Positions 26,244-34,503 of a stretch of DNA of 64,000 nucleotides are shown one piece after another. Position 1 is the stretch's first letter. Each line of letters opens with the position of its first letter. This stretch comes from Candidatus Halobonum tyrrellensis G22 (GTDB lineage: Archaea > Halobacteriota > Halobacteria > Halobacteriales > Haloferacaceae), in the NCBI RefSeq assembly GCF_000495475.1, contig NZ_ASGZ01000034.1, forward strand, positions 1 to 64,000, in the 5' to 3' direction. The notes under the pieces were generated by a model, which saw only the letters and a list, made by a program, of their open reading frames with translations, was not told the origin of the DNA and did not search any database. A program made the translations under genes and the position numbers.

Positions 26244-26837
26244 CTACCCGGCACCGCCCCCGTTCGCGCGTCCGGCCGGCCGACTCCGCCGCCGGTCGGC
26301 CGCACGCACCACCAGGACGCCGACCCCGGCGCCGACGCTCGCCCCCGCCACCACGACGAGGAGGACGACCACCGTGAACGGGAGCGCGTACACTAACAGT
26401 CCGACGACGAGTATGGCGGCTTCGCCCAGGAACCCGACCGCGTCGGCCGACGCGCCGACGTACGTCGCGGCGGCGACGCCCGCGCCGACCGACAGGAGGA
26501 CGTAACACGCGACCGCGCCGGCGTACGCCGCGGCGACGACGCCCGCGCCGACCCAGAGGTCGTCCCGGAGCGACGGAGCGCCCCGCCGCCGGAGCGCGCG
26601 CAGGCGCCAGCAGGCCGCGAGCGCCGCCGGGACGACCAGCACCGCGACCCAGCGGAGCGGACCGAACACCGCCTCGAACACGACGAACATCGCGTCCACC
26701 GCCCCGCCGACCCGGCCGGCGTTCACGGCGGCGAGCAACGGGACGACGACGTACCCGACCGCGCCCGTCGCCGCGACGGCCGCGCCGCCGACCGCACCCG
26801 TCGACACGGCCTCCCGGACCGACACGGCGTGGTTCAC
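26244..26837 (-). CDS. polytopic membrane protein of unknown function
   Basis: A 197-residue protein with five or six hydrophobic segments: around AVGGAAVAATGAVGYVVVPL, AMFVVFEAVFGPLRWVAVLVV, LWVGAGVVAAAYAGAVACYV, FLGEAAILVVGLLVYALPF and VVVLLVVVAGASVGAGVGV. Loops are short; the C-terminus is Arg/Gly-rich and probably cytoplasmic. No catalytic or transport motif is visible. The GTG at 26837 is the first start that does not add Arg-rich sequence. Its 3' end is 30 nt from the convergent ABC operon. Family not recognised. Confidence 0.65.
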   Translation of the reverse strand: MNHAVSVREAVSTGAVGGAAVAATGAVGYVVVPLLAAVNAGRVGGAVDAMFVVFEAVFGPLRWVAVLVVPAALAACWRLRALRRRGAPSLRDDLWVGAGVVAAAYAGAVACYVLLSVGAGVAAATYVGASADAVGFLGEAAILVVGLLVYALPFTVVVLLVVVAGASVGAGVGVLVVRAADRRRSRPAGRANGGGAG

Positions 26838-27102
26838 CCCTCCCCTAGGCGGGCTGACGTGATGACGGTTCGGGTCGGCCGCCGGAGCGGGTCCCCGACC
26901 CCCACTCGCGCGCGAGCGCGGCCCGACCCGGGTCGGTCGGCGAACAGACAGGTCCGGGACGGATCGTCGTGTCGAACTGGTAACCGAACGGGGTCCGGCG
27001 CCGCCGAGTGGCGCCTGAGAACGTGACTCACGGTACCGTTTTCCAGCAATCGTTACCTCTCTTAGTTGGATTGATGAAAGGTCGTCGCGTGCTGACGCCC
27101 GC

Positions 27103-29508
27103 ATGCGCAGACTCACAGCGGTGCTGTTGACGTGTCTCGTCGTGGGAGCGTCGCTCCCGGGGGCCGCGTTCGCCCTCGGCGGGGCGGCGCCGACCGCCGA
27201 CGGAGCCGACCGGGTCGGGTCCGCTCCGGCGGCCCAGGTGGGCGCGAACGGGACGACCCTGACGGTGTTGGCGTACAACGACATCCAGACGGCGATGGCG
27301 TCGGACACGGGAGAGATGGCCCGGCTCGCGGGCCTGATCGACGAGCGCCGGGCGGCTCACGACAACCCGACGGTGCTCGCGGGCGGCGGCGACGAGATCA
27401 GCCCGCACGCGCTCTCGCCGGTGAGCGCGTGGCAACTGCCGGTCGAGGTGCTCAACGTCGTCGACCCCGCCGCCGAGGCGGTCGGCAACCACGACCTCGA
27501 CTACGGCGACGAGGCGTTCGCGAACGCCTCGGCGGCCTCGGAGTTCCCGTGGCTCGCCGCCAACCTGGTGAACGAGTCGACGGGTGAACCGATCCAGGGC
27601 GCCAACGGCACGTACGTCGTCGAGCGCGACGGCGTCCGCGTCGGATTCGTCGGCTTGGTCGACGAGGCGATCATCGGCAAGACGGCGCTCGACTTCGACG
27701 AGGCCGGCATCGAGGTGCGGGACTTCGCCGAGGTCGGTCCCGAGCGCGCCGAGTACCTCAAAGAGGAGCGGAACGTCGACGTGGTGGTCTCGCTCGCACA
27801 CATCGGCGTCCCCGAGTCGGAGGAACTCGCCGAGGCCGACGACGGCGCCATCGACCTGATCGTGACGGGCGACGACGAACTCGTCTACCCGCCCCAGGAG
27901 ACCAGCGGCACCACCATCGTCGAGGCGGGTAGCGAGGCCTCCCACCTCGCGGAGGTGAACCTCACGCTGTCGGACGGCGACGTGACGGCCGTCGACGGGC
28001 GGCTGATCGAGACGACCGAGGAGGTCGAGCCGAACGAGTCGGTCCAGCGCCTGATCCAGGAGGCGCGGGAGACCGGACTCGAGGAGGTCATCGGCGAGTC
28101 GACGACGGAACTCAACGCGACCAGTGCGGCCAACTACCACCGCGAGACCGCACTCGGCAACGCGATCACGGACGCGTTCCGCGCCGAGACCGGCTCGCAG
28201 GTCGCGATCACCAACTCCGGCGGCATCCGTAGCAACCGGGTGTACCCCGCGGGCAACGTGACGGTCGGCGACGCGACGACGATCCTGCCGTTCACGAACA
28301 CGCTGGTGACGTTCCGGCTGAACGGCTCGGAACTGCGGGAGGTGCTCGCGAGCCAGGTGGTCACGCTCTCCAGCGAGGAGGGCCAGCAGTACGGCACGGA
28401 GATCACCCACCAGGTCAGCGGCGTGCGCTTCGAGTGGGTGCCCCACGAGGGGGTCGAGCCGAAGGTCCGCGACGTGTACGTCGACCAGGCCGGCCCGGAC
28501 GAGCCGGCCAACTGGACCCGGCTGGACGCCGAGGAGAACTACACGGTGACGGTGAACAGCTACATGGCCGGCGGCGGTGACGGCTACCCGCTGGAGAACG
28601 CGACGCGCGTCTCCGAGTCGGGGATCCTCTACTCGACGGCGTTCATCAACTACGTCGAAGAGCGGGGCACTATCTCGCCGAAAGTCGAGGGTCGGATGCG
28701 CCGCGTCGACGCCGGCGTCGGTAACGCGTCGGTGTCGCTCGACGGCGACAGCGAGACGGTGACCGCGACGTACGCCGCGCCCGCGAACGCGACGGCCGTG
28801 AACGCGTCGAGCTTCTACGCGCTCGACGCCGACGGCGAGCGGGTCGCGGCGACCGACGCGACGCTCGCCGACGGCGAGGTGACGGTGACGTTCGACGCCG
28901 ACGACCTCTCGGCGGTCGCGGACGCGGCCGACCTGAACGTCTACGGCGAGTACACCGACTCCTACTACGACGGCGAGCGCGTCTACTGGGGCGCGTCGGT
29001 GCTGAGCGGCGAACTCGACGTGACGACTGCCGACGAACCGATGGAGCCGGAGGCGACGTACTACCAGGTGGACTTCGTGGCGGGGGAACCCCTCGAGAAC
29101 CTCTCGGCTGACACGCTGTACGCGAACGACGAACAGGACCGTCTCGTGCGGTTCGCGCACGGCGACACGTCAGAGGGAATCACCGACCGCGGCCGCGCGT
29201 GGGCCAGCGAGGAGGTCCGCTCGTGTGTCGACTCCGCGGGCGTGATCGACCGCGAGGGCGAGACGGCGACGATCACGTTCACCGTCAACGAGAGCTGTGA
29301 GAACGCGACCATGTCGCTCGTCTCGTACACGAAACCCACTGCTGGGTTCAGCCCCGAGACGGCCGACCAGCAGGAACTGTTCGACGCGACCACCGAGACG
29401 TTCGAACCCGGCACGCACACCATCACCGTGTCGCTGCCCGATTCGGACGCCGCGGACGCGGAGGCCCGCCTGACGGCCGGTGCGGTCCCGGTCGCGGCTC
29501 CGGCCTGA
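27103..29508 (+). CDS. secreted 5'-nucleotidase/UDP-sugar hydrolase-like protein with altered metal site
   Basis: An 801-residue secreted protein: Sec signal peptide (1-24), N-terminal calcineurin-like domain (about 52-310), 5'-nucleotidase C-terminal substrate domain (about 325-540, with TNSGGIRSN and AGGGDGYPLEN) and a further beta-rich region to the end. The metal site departs from family norm: the first motif is YNDIQ (D60, Q62) where a His is usual, GNHD (129-131) and the His of SLAHIG (233) are kept, but the usual GHxH is GDDE (256-259). It may use a different metal arrangement or be inactive on classical substrates. The C-terminal region likely serves surface attachment or interaction. 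Stands alone; divergent from the membrane protein at 26244. Confidence 0.85.
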   Translation: MRRLTAVLLTCLVVGASLPGAAFALGGAAPTADGADRVGSAPAAQVGANGTTLTVLAYNDIQTAMASDTGEMARLAGLIDERRAAHDNPTVLAGGGDEISPHALSPVSAWQLPVEVLNVVDPAAEAVGNHDLDYGDEAFANASAASEFPWLAANLVNESTGEPIQGANGTYVVERDGVRVGFVGLVDEAIIGKTALDFDEAGIEVRDFAEVGPERAEYLKEERNVDVVVSLAHIGVPESEELAEADDGAIDLIVTGDDELVYPPQETSGTTIVEAGSEASHLAEVNLTLSDGDVTAVDGRLIETTEEVEPNESVQRLIQEARETGLEEVIGESTTELNATSAANYHRETALGNAITDAFRAETGSQVAITNSGGIRSNRVYPAGNVTVGDATTILPFTNTLVTFRLNGSELREVLASQVVTLSSEEGQQYGTEITHQVSGVRFEWVPHEGVEPKVRDVYVDQAGPDEPANWTRLDAEENYTVTVNSYMAGGGDGYPLENATRVSESGILYSTAFINYVEERGTISPKVEGRMRRVDAGVGNASVSLDGDSETVTATYAAPANATAVNASSFYALDADGERVAATDATLADGEVTVTFDADDLSAVADAADLNVYGEYTDSYYDGERVYWGASVLSGELDVTTADEPMEPEATYYQVDFVAGEPLENLSADTLYANDEQDRLVRFAHGDTSEGITDRGRAWASEEVRSCVDSAGVIDREGETATITFTVNESCENATMSLVSYTKPTAGFSPETADQQELFDATTETFEPGTHTITVSLPDSDAADAEARLTAGAVPVAAPA

Positions 29509-29617
29509 GCGCCGACGCGACGACGACCGATACGACTCCCCCTTCTTTCGCGCCGACCGCTCGACCGGGAGCGAGCCGGGCGGAAACGGTTTCACCCCGC
29601 TGGCCGACGGTACGCAC

Positions 29618-30463
29618 GTGACGTCGACGCCCAGACTCGGTCGCATCACCGTCTTCCCGGTGAAGTCGCTCCCCGGGAGTTCCCGCGAGACCGTCCGCCT
29701 GGTCGACGGCGGCGCGCTCGAACACGACCGCGAGTTCGCCGTCGTCGACGCCGACGGCGAGTACGTCAACGGCAAGCGGACCGACGCGGTCCACGGACTC
29801 GACGCGGCGTTCGACCCGGCGGCCGACGAACTCCGATTCCGCGTCCGCGAGTCCGTCCCGTCGACCGGGGCGCTCGATCCGGGCGACGCCGGCCGGTTCG
29901 CCCTCCCGGACGAGCGGGCGGCCGCGGAGGCGTGGCTGGGGGAGTTCTTCGGCTTCCCGGTCGAACTCCGGCGGGACCGCGCGGGCGGCCACCCCGACAC
30001 CACCGACTACGCCACCGGGCCGTCGGTGGTGTCGGCGGCGACGCTCCGGACCGTCGCCTCGTGGTTCGACGGACTCGACGCCGACGGCGTGCGCCGCAGG
30101 CTCCGCGCCAACCTCGAAGTCGAGAACGTCCCCGCGTTCTGGGAGGACCGCCTCGTGGGGAGTGCGGGACGGGTCGTCCCGTTCGAGGTGGGCGGCGTCG
30201 AACTCGAGGGGGTGCGGCCGTGCCCGCGGTGTGTCGTCCCGTCGCGCGACCCCGAGACGGGCGAGCGCTACGAGCGGTTCCGCGAGACGTTCGTCGAACG
30301 ACGCGAGGCGACGTTCCCCGAGTGGGCGACGACCGACCGGTTCGACCACATGTACAGCCTGATGGTCCACACCGCCGCCCCGGCTGCCGCCGTCGGCGCC
30401 GACCTGGCGGTCGGCGACCCCGTGACCGTCGGCGAGGAACGCCCCGAGCGGCCGGTCGAGTAG
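29618..30463 (+). CDS. MOSC domain protein
   Basis: A 281-residue soluble protein. The N-terminal MOSC_N-like beta-barrel starts RLGRITVFPVKSLPGSSRETVRL and contains EHDREFAVVDADGEYVNGKR; the MOSC core includes VRPCPRCVVPSRDPETGER with the conserved Cys pair near residue 207. The family carries molybdenum-cofactor sulfuration or N-hydroxylated substrate reduction (YcbX/MARC-like) activity with bound Moco. No molybdopterin genes are nearby. The GTG at 29618 starts directly before the family's first strand; the upstream open frame overlaps the previous gene's end and is not conserved-looking. Confidence 0.85.
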   Translation: MTSTPRLGRITVFPVKSLPGSSRETVRLVDGGALEHDREFAVVDADGEYVNGKRTDAVHGLDAAFDPAADELRFRVRESVPSTGALDPGDAGRFALPDERAAAEAWLGEFFGFPVELRRDRAGGHPDTTDYATGPSVVSAATLRTVASWFDGLDADGVRRRLRANLEVENVPAFWEDRLVGSAGRVVPFEVGGVELEGVRPCPRCVVPSRDPETGERYERFRETFVERREATFPEWATTDRFDHMYSLMVHTAAPAAAVGADLAVGDPVTVGEERPERPVE

Positions 30464-30481
30464 CCCGGGGTCGGACCGCCG

Positions 30482-30682
30482 TCAGCGGCTCGGGGGGTGT
30501 GCGCGCGCGGTCCGGACCGCGTAGTACACCGCGCCGACACAGAGCGCGCCCGCGACGAGCAGTTTCTCGCCCGGCAGGACGCCCCGCGTCGCCCAGACGT
30601 AGAGGTCGGTCACGCCGAGGAGGAGCGCGAGGACGACGAGGAGAGCGACGCCCACGCGGCCCAGTCCACGGTTCGGTTTCAC
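30482..30682 (-). CDS. small two-span membrane protein
   Basis: A 66-residue protein starting at GTG 30682: a basic N-terminus (KPNRGLGR), a first span VGVALLVVLALLLGVTDLYVWA, a short loop GVLPGEK and a second span LLVAGALCVGAVYYAV followed by RTARAH. Codon use fits a real gene. It converges with the MOSC gene 18 nt away. An ATG 66 nt upstream would add only Arg-rich residues. No function can be assigned. Confidence 0.55.
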   Translation of the reverse strand: MKPNRGLGRVGVALLVVLALLLGVTDLYVWATRGVLPGEKLLVAGALCVGAVYYAVRTARAHPPSR

Positions 30683-30797
30683 GCACCGACTTCGTCCCCG
30701 CCGGGCTTGAATCCCGGGGCGGCCGCGTCGTCGCGTCCCGTCGATCACCCCGGCCCGTCGGCGTTCACGACCGGTCGAGCGGGACCGCCGTTTCTCT

Positions 30798-30807
30798 TAA
30801 GTACTTA
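30798..30807. promoter_or_regulatory. perfect palindrome TAAGTACTTA
   Basis: A 10-bp perfect palindrome in the AT-rich patch between the small membrane protein (minus) and the zinc-finger-like gene (plus, ATG 30890). It can serve as a TATA element in either direction. The distance to the ATG (about 85 nt) would leave a 5' leader of about 60 nt. Confidence 0.35.
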
Positions 30808-30889
30808 CGAGGTGTTTACCAGAATTGGGCCGGGGTAGGGAGTCCGTCCCGTGCGACCGGGCGACGGAGCCACCGGCACCGTGACAATC

Positions 30890-31231
30890 ATGTCTAACGC
30901 CGAACCGCAACCGGAGAGGAGCAACGACACCGAGCGGCCGTCGGTGGACGCGCCGCTCGCGCCGGACGAGTGGGCGGAGTACCGCTGCCGGCGCTGCGGG
31001 GAGCACTGCATCAACCGCGCCGACGGCGACGCGCGCGCGGCGGAACTCTGTCTCGACTGTCTCGCGGCACAGGCCGCAGTCGAGACGGAGGCCGTCGGGG
31101 TGGCGAGCACCGACGGGGGGACGGTCGCCGCACGCGAGGAGTCGACCGACGCGGGGGGACCGACGGCGGGGTCGCCGCTCCGGTCGGTCCGCTCGTCGCT
31201 CGCCAGCGTCGCCGCTCGGATCCGGGACTAG
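30890..31231 (+). CDS. small zinc-finger-like protein
   Basis: A 113-residue protein with a four-Cys cluster, YRCRRCGEHCINRADG and ELCLDCLAAQ (residues about 32-62), consistent with one zinc knuckle. Flanking regions are acidic and disordered, and the C-terminus ends in a basic amphipathic helix (SVRSSLASVAARIRD). The ATG at 30890 follows AACC-like leader sequence; an in-frame GTG at 30851 would add Gly-rich residues. A role in nucleic-acid binding or protein interaction is only inferred from the Cys pattern. It converges with the glucanotransferase gene 38 nt away. Confidence 0.65.
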   Translation: MSNAEPQPERSNDTERPSVDAPLAPDEWAEYRCRRCGEHCINRADGDARAAELCLDCLAAQAAVETEAVGVASTDGGTVAAREESTDAGGPTAGSPLRSVRSSLASVAARIRD

Positions 31232-31269
31232 CCGACCCGACGGCGCGCCCGGCGACTCGACCGGCGGAA

Positions 31270-32760
31270 CTATCGGAGGGTGAGGTCCGTTATCTGCTGG
31301 AGTCTGTCGGCGACCTCCGGGTCGAGACCGCTCTCGGTCACGCGCCACCGCCAGTTGCCCGCCGCCGTCCCCGGGGTGTTGAACCGGGCGTCGCCGCCGA
31401 GTCCCAGGAGGTCCTGGACGGTCGTCACCGCGAGTGCGGCGTTGGAGTTCCACACCGCCTCGACGATGTCCCAGTGTATCTCGCTGCCGTCGGTGCCGAG
31501 GTTGTAGTGGAGGCAGTCGCGCTGGCGTTCGGAGAGGTTTCGGTAGTAACCGACGATGGTGTTCGTGTCGTGCGTCGACGTGTACCCCACGCAGTCGTCG
31601 GGGTACGTCATCGGCTGGTGCATGTTGCCGCCCTCACACCAGTCGGCGTAGTGGGGGACGCGCATCCCGGGGAAGTCGAACTCCTCGCGGAGCGCGACCA
31701 CCGACTGGTCGAGGAAGCCGAGGTCCTCCGCGAGGAACGGGAGGTCGCCCAGTCGGTCGCGGACCGCCTCGAAGAAGTCGGCGCCGGGTCCCTCGCGCCA
31801 CTCGCCGTCGGCGGGGTCGTCGCTGTCGGCGGGGATGGCCCAGTAGCGGTCGAACCCGGTGAAGTGGTCGAGTCGGGTCATGTCGACCAGGTCGAACAGC
31901 CGTTCGAGCCGCGCGAGCCACCAGTCGTAGCCGTCGTCGGCCAACGTCTCCCAGTCGTACAGCGGGTTCCCCCACCGCTGGCCGTCGTCGCCGGGGTTCG
32001 GCGGGACGCCCGCGACCGCCGCCGGCCGGCGGTCGTCGGTCAACTGGAACGCCTCCGGGGTCGCCCACACGTCCGCGGAGTCGAGCGCGACGTAGATGGG
32101 GAGGTCGCCCACCAGCCGAACGCCGCGTTCGCTCGCGTACTCGCGGAGGGCGCGCCACTGCCGGTCGAACCACCACTGGCAGAACTCGTGGTAGCGGATC
32201 TCCCCGGCCAGCGACTCCCGGCGGTCGGAGAGCGCGTCGGGGTCGCGCCGGCGGACCGGCTCGGGCCACTCGGTCCACAGCCGGCCGTCGAACTCCTCGC
32301 GGAGCGCCGAAAACAGCGCGTAGTCGTCGAGCCACGCCGCCTCCCGCTCGCGGAACGACTCGAACGCGTCGGGGTCGGCGTCGCCCTCGCCCGCCTCGAA
32401 CCGCTCGAACGCGCTCCGGAGCCGCTCGTGTTTGTACGGCCGCACCGCCTCGTAGTTCGTCTCGTGTGGCGACGCCGCGTCGGGCGGGTCCAACTCCGCG
32501 TCGGTCAACAGGCCGTACTCGCCGAGTTCGCGCAGGTCGACGAGCAGCGGGTTGCCGGCGAACGCCGAGTACGACTGGTAGGGGGAGTTCGCCTGCGCGT
32601 CGGCGGTCGGCCCGATGGGGCAGAACTGCCAGAGCGACTGGTCCGCGCGCTCGAGGAAGTCGACGAACGTGCGGGCACCGGCGCCGAGGTCGCCGACGCC
32701 GTGCGGGCTGGGGAGCGACGTGTGGTGCAGGAAGACCCCACTCTGCCGGTCGAAGCGCAT
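31270..32760 (-). CDS. malQ: 4-alpha-glucanotransferase (amylomaltase)
   Basis: A 496-residue GH77 enzyme, normal length. The start RFDRQSGVFLHHTSLPSPHG matches the family N-terminus (SGxLLHxTSLPSPyGIGDLG). The catalytic nucleophile lies in TRLDHFTGFDRYW, the acid/base in LAEDLGFL and the third carboxylate in TSTHDTNT. It transfers glucan chains between malto-oligosaccharides in the cytosol and feeds the GH13 and GH15 enzymes encoded downstream on the other strand. The ATG at 32760 is adjacent to the family's first residues; the longer frame is rejected. It shares a 136-bp divergent promoter region with the GT4 gene. Confidence 0.95.
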   Translation of the reverse strand: MRFDRQSGVFLHHTSLPSPHGVGDLGAGARTFVDFLERADQSLWQFCPIGPTADAQANSPYQSYSAFAGNPLLVDLRELGEYGLLTDAELDPPDAASPHETNYEAVRPYKHERLRSAFERFEAGEGDADPDAFESFREREAAWLDDYALFSALREEFDGRLWTEWPEPVRRRDPDALSDRRESLAGEIRYHEFCQWWFDRQWRALREYASERGVRLVGDLPIYVALDSADVWATPEAFQLTDDRRPAAVAGVPPNPGDDGQRWGNPLYDWETLADDGYDWWLARLERLFDLVDMTRLDHFTGFDRYWAIPADSDDPADGEWREGPGADFFEAVRDRLGDLPFLAEDLGFLDQSVVALREEFDFPGMRVPHYADWCEGGNMHQPMTYPDDCVGYTSTHDTNTIVGYYRNLSERQRDCLHYNLGTDGSEIHWDIVEAVWNSNAALAVTTVQDLLGLGGDARFNTPGTAAGNWRWRVTESGLDPEVADRLQQITDLTLR

Positions 32761-32861
32761 GGGCGCCCGTTCGCCGGGCGGGGGTTTCAAACTATCCGCG
32801 GACGCCCCCCGAGAACTGTCCGTCGGGCTCCACGACCGCGGCCGGCGGGAACGCTCACGCA

Positions 32862-32874
32862 CAATCAATAAGTA
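32862..32874 (+). promoter_or_regulatory. TATA element of the GT4 gene
   Basis: AATCAATAAGT centred near 32869, 28 nt before ATG 32897, predicts a leaderless transcript starting at the ATG. The opposite strand would serve malQ, whose own TATA is not obvious. Confidence 0.5.
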
Positions 32875-32896
32875 CGAACGCCGCAATCGTCGGCCA

Positions 32897-34009
32897 ATGC
32901 GCCCCAAGGTACTGATGTTGGGCTGGGGGTTTCCGCCGAACGTGACCGGGGGGCTCGACACCGCCGTCGGGAAACTGTTCGACGAGTTACATCCCCGGGA
33001 CGACGTCGACATCGAACTCGTCCTCCCCGCGGAGTACGCGCCCGAGGGGCGCGACGGCATCCACGGCGTGCCGACGGGGACGGGCGACATCATCACCCGC
33101 ATCGGTCGGCTCTCCGGCGAGTTCGCCGACCGCGCCGCCGACGCCGACATCGTCCACACCAACGACTGGTTCGGCTACAACGCGGGGTCGCGCGCGCAGT
33201 CGGCCCACGACGTCGAGTGGGTCACCACGTTCCACTCGCTCTCCTCGGACCGGAACGTCAACCCGCCACAGCGGGAGGTCGAGACCGAACAGCGGATCGT
33301 CGACCGCGCGGACCACCTGATCGCGGTCAGCCACCTCACCGCGGGCGAGATACGCGACCGCTACGGTGGCGAGGCGACCGTCATCCACAACGGCTTCCCG
33401 AGCGTTCGGGCCACGGGTCGCGACCTGAAGGCCGAACTGGACATCGACGGGAAGATGCTGTTCTTCGTCGGTCGACACACCGACCAGAAGGGGATCTCCT
33501 ACCTGCTGTACGCGCTCTCGAAACTCCGGCGCGACGACGTGACGCTCGTGCTCGGTGGGTCGGGCCACCTCACCGAGCAGTTGAAGCGGTTCGTCGAACT
33601 GCTCGGCGTCGACGACCAGGTGCTGTTCCCGGGGTACATCCCCGAGGACGAACTCGGCGACTACTACGCCAGCGCCGACCTGTTCGTCTCGCCGTCGCTC
33701 GCGGAGCCGTTCGGGATCACCATCGTGGAGGCGCTCTCCGTTGGGACGCGGGTCGTCTCCAGTCAGAGCGGCGCCGCGGAACTGCTCCCGGACGACTGTC
33801 TGATCGAGGTGGACACCGACTCCGACGCCATCGCCGAGGGGATCGAGTACGCCCTCTCGCTCGACACGCCGCTGGAGTACGACGTTCGCACGTGGGCGGA
33901 GGTGGCCGACGACCACGTCGCCTTCTACGACCGGGTGATGGAGGGGCGGGCGGCCGCGGGGTCCGACGACCCCGAGGGCGGTTCCGCGTCGGAGACGGGC
34001 GGGGAGTAG
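32897..34009 (+). CDS. family 4 glycosyltransferase, archaeal glycogen-synthase-like
   Basis: A 370-residue GT-B enzyme. The N-terminal VLMLGWGFPPNVTGGLDTAVG resembles the archaeal and bacterial starch/glycogen-synthase start (FPPxxxGGL). The donor domain has VGRHTDQKGISYLL near residue 192 and the nucleotide-sugar motif SLAEPFGITIVEAL near 275. It elongates or remodels alpha-glucan from a nucleotide sugar in the cytosol; the neighbours (MalQ, GH13, GH15) support an alpha-glucan role over lipid glycosylation, but the donor (UDP- or ADP-glucose) is not decided. The C-terminal 20 residues are an acidic tail. Start fixed by the TATA spacing. Confidence 0.82.
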   Translation: MRPKVLMLGWGFPPNVTGGLDTAVGKLFDELHPRDDVDIELVLPAEYAPEGRDGIHGVPTGTGDIITRIGRLSGEFADRAADADIVHTNDWFGYNAGSRAQSAHDVEWVTTFHSLSSDRNVNPPQREVETEQRIVDRADHLIAVSHLTAGEIRDRYGGEATVIHNGFPSVRATGRDLKAELDIDGKMLFFVGRHTDQKGISYLLYALSKLRRDDVTLVLGGSGHLTEQLKRFVELLGVDDQVLFPGYIPEDELGDYYASADLFVSPSLAEPFGITIVEALSVGTRVVSSQSGAAELLPDDCLIEVDTDSDAIAEGIEYALSLDTPLEYDVRTWAEVADDHVAFYDRVMEGRAAAGSDDPEGGSASETGGE

Positions 34010-34015
34010 CGGTCC

Positions 34016-34375
34016 CTACCGCAGCAGCCGGAAGTCGGTCACGGGTTCGGGGTGGACCACGCGGAACCCGTCGACGGTCGGCTGGACGCCGGCGGCGGGC
34101 GCGCCGCCCCGGTCGGACTGGTAGGGGCTGTCGTACGGGCTGTCGTAGGGGGACGCCGACTGGTAGGGGCTGTCGTACGGCGTCTGTCGCTGCTCGCCCG
34201 CGGGGCGGTCGAAGTCCTCCGGCGGGAGGTAGATCTGTTCGCCCGACGCCGACCGCACGACCACCGCGGCGTCGCGGTCACCCGAGACGGTCACGACCGT
34301 CCGGTCGTCGGTTATCTCCACGTCGACGGTGACCCGGCCGTCGCTCCCGTTCGGCTCCGACTCCGTACTGCTCAT
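34016..34375 (-). CDS. small protein with PYDSPYQS repeats
   Basis: A 119-residue soluble protein. The first half is beta-rich (VTVDVEITDDRTVVTVSGDRD, then VVVRSASGEQIYLPPEDF), and residues about 64-87 hold four imperfect Pro-Tyr-Asp-Ser-Pro-Tyr units (TPYDSPYQ, SPYDSPYDSPYQ). It ends VVHPEPVTDFRLLR. The ATG at 34375 removes an Arg-rich extension. It converges with the GT4 gene 6 nt away and is divergent from the GH13 gene, so it sits inside the alpha-glucan cluster. The compact fold and location suggest an accessory of this pathway, but no function is known to me. The repeats are also visible at DNA level and may expand or contract. Confidence 0.65.
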   Translation of the reverse strand: MSSTESEPNGSDGRVTVDVEITDDRTVVTVSGDRDAAVVVRSASGEQIYLPPEDFDRPAGEQRQTPYDSPYQSASPYDSPYDSPYQSDRGGAPAAGVQPTVDGFRVVHPEPVTDFRLLR

Positions 34376-34503
34376 GGGGGAGAGGCGTGTCCGCGCCACT
34401 TAGCCGTTCCTCCCGTCGCAGGCGCGCCCGTGGGGATCGTTCCCGATTCTCGACGGGGGAACTGTGGGAAAAGGCAAAGGCGGCGGTCGTGGAAGGACAC
34501 TCC

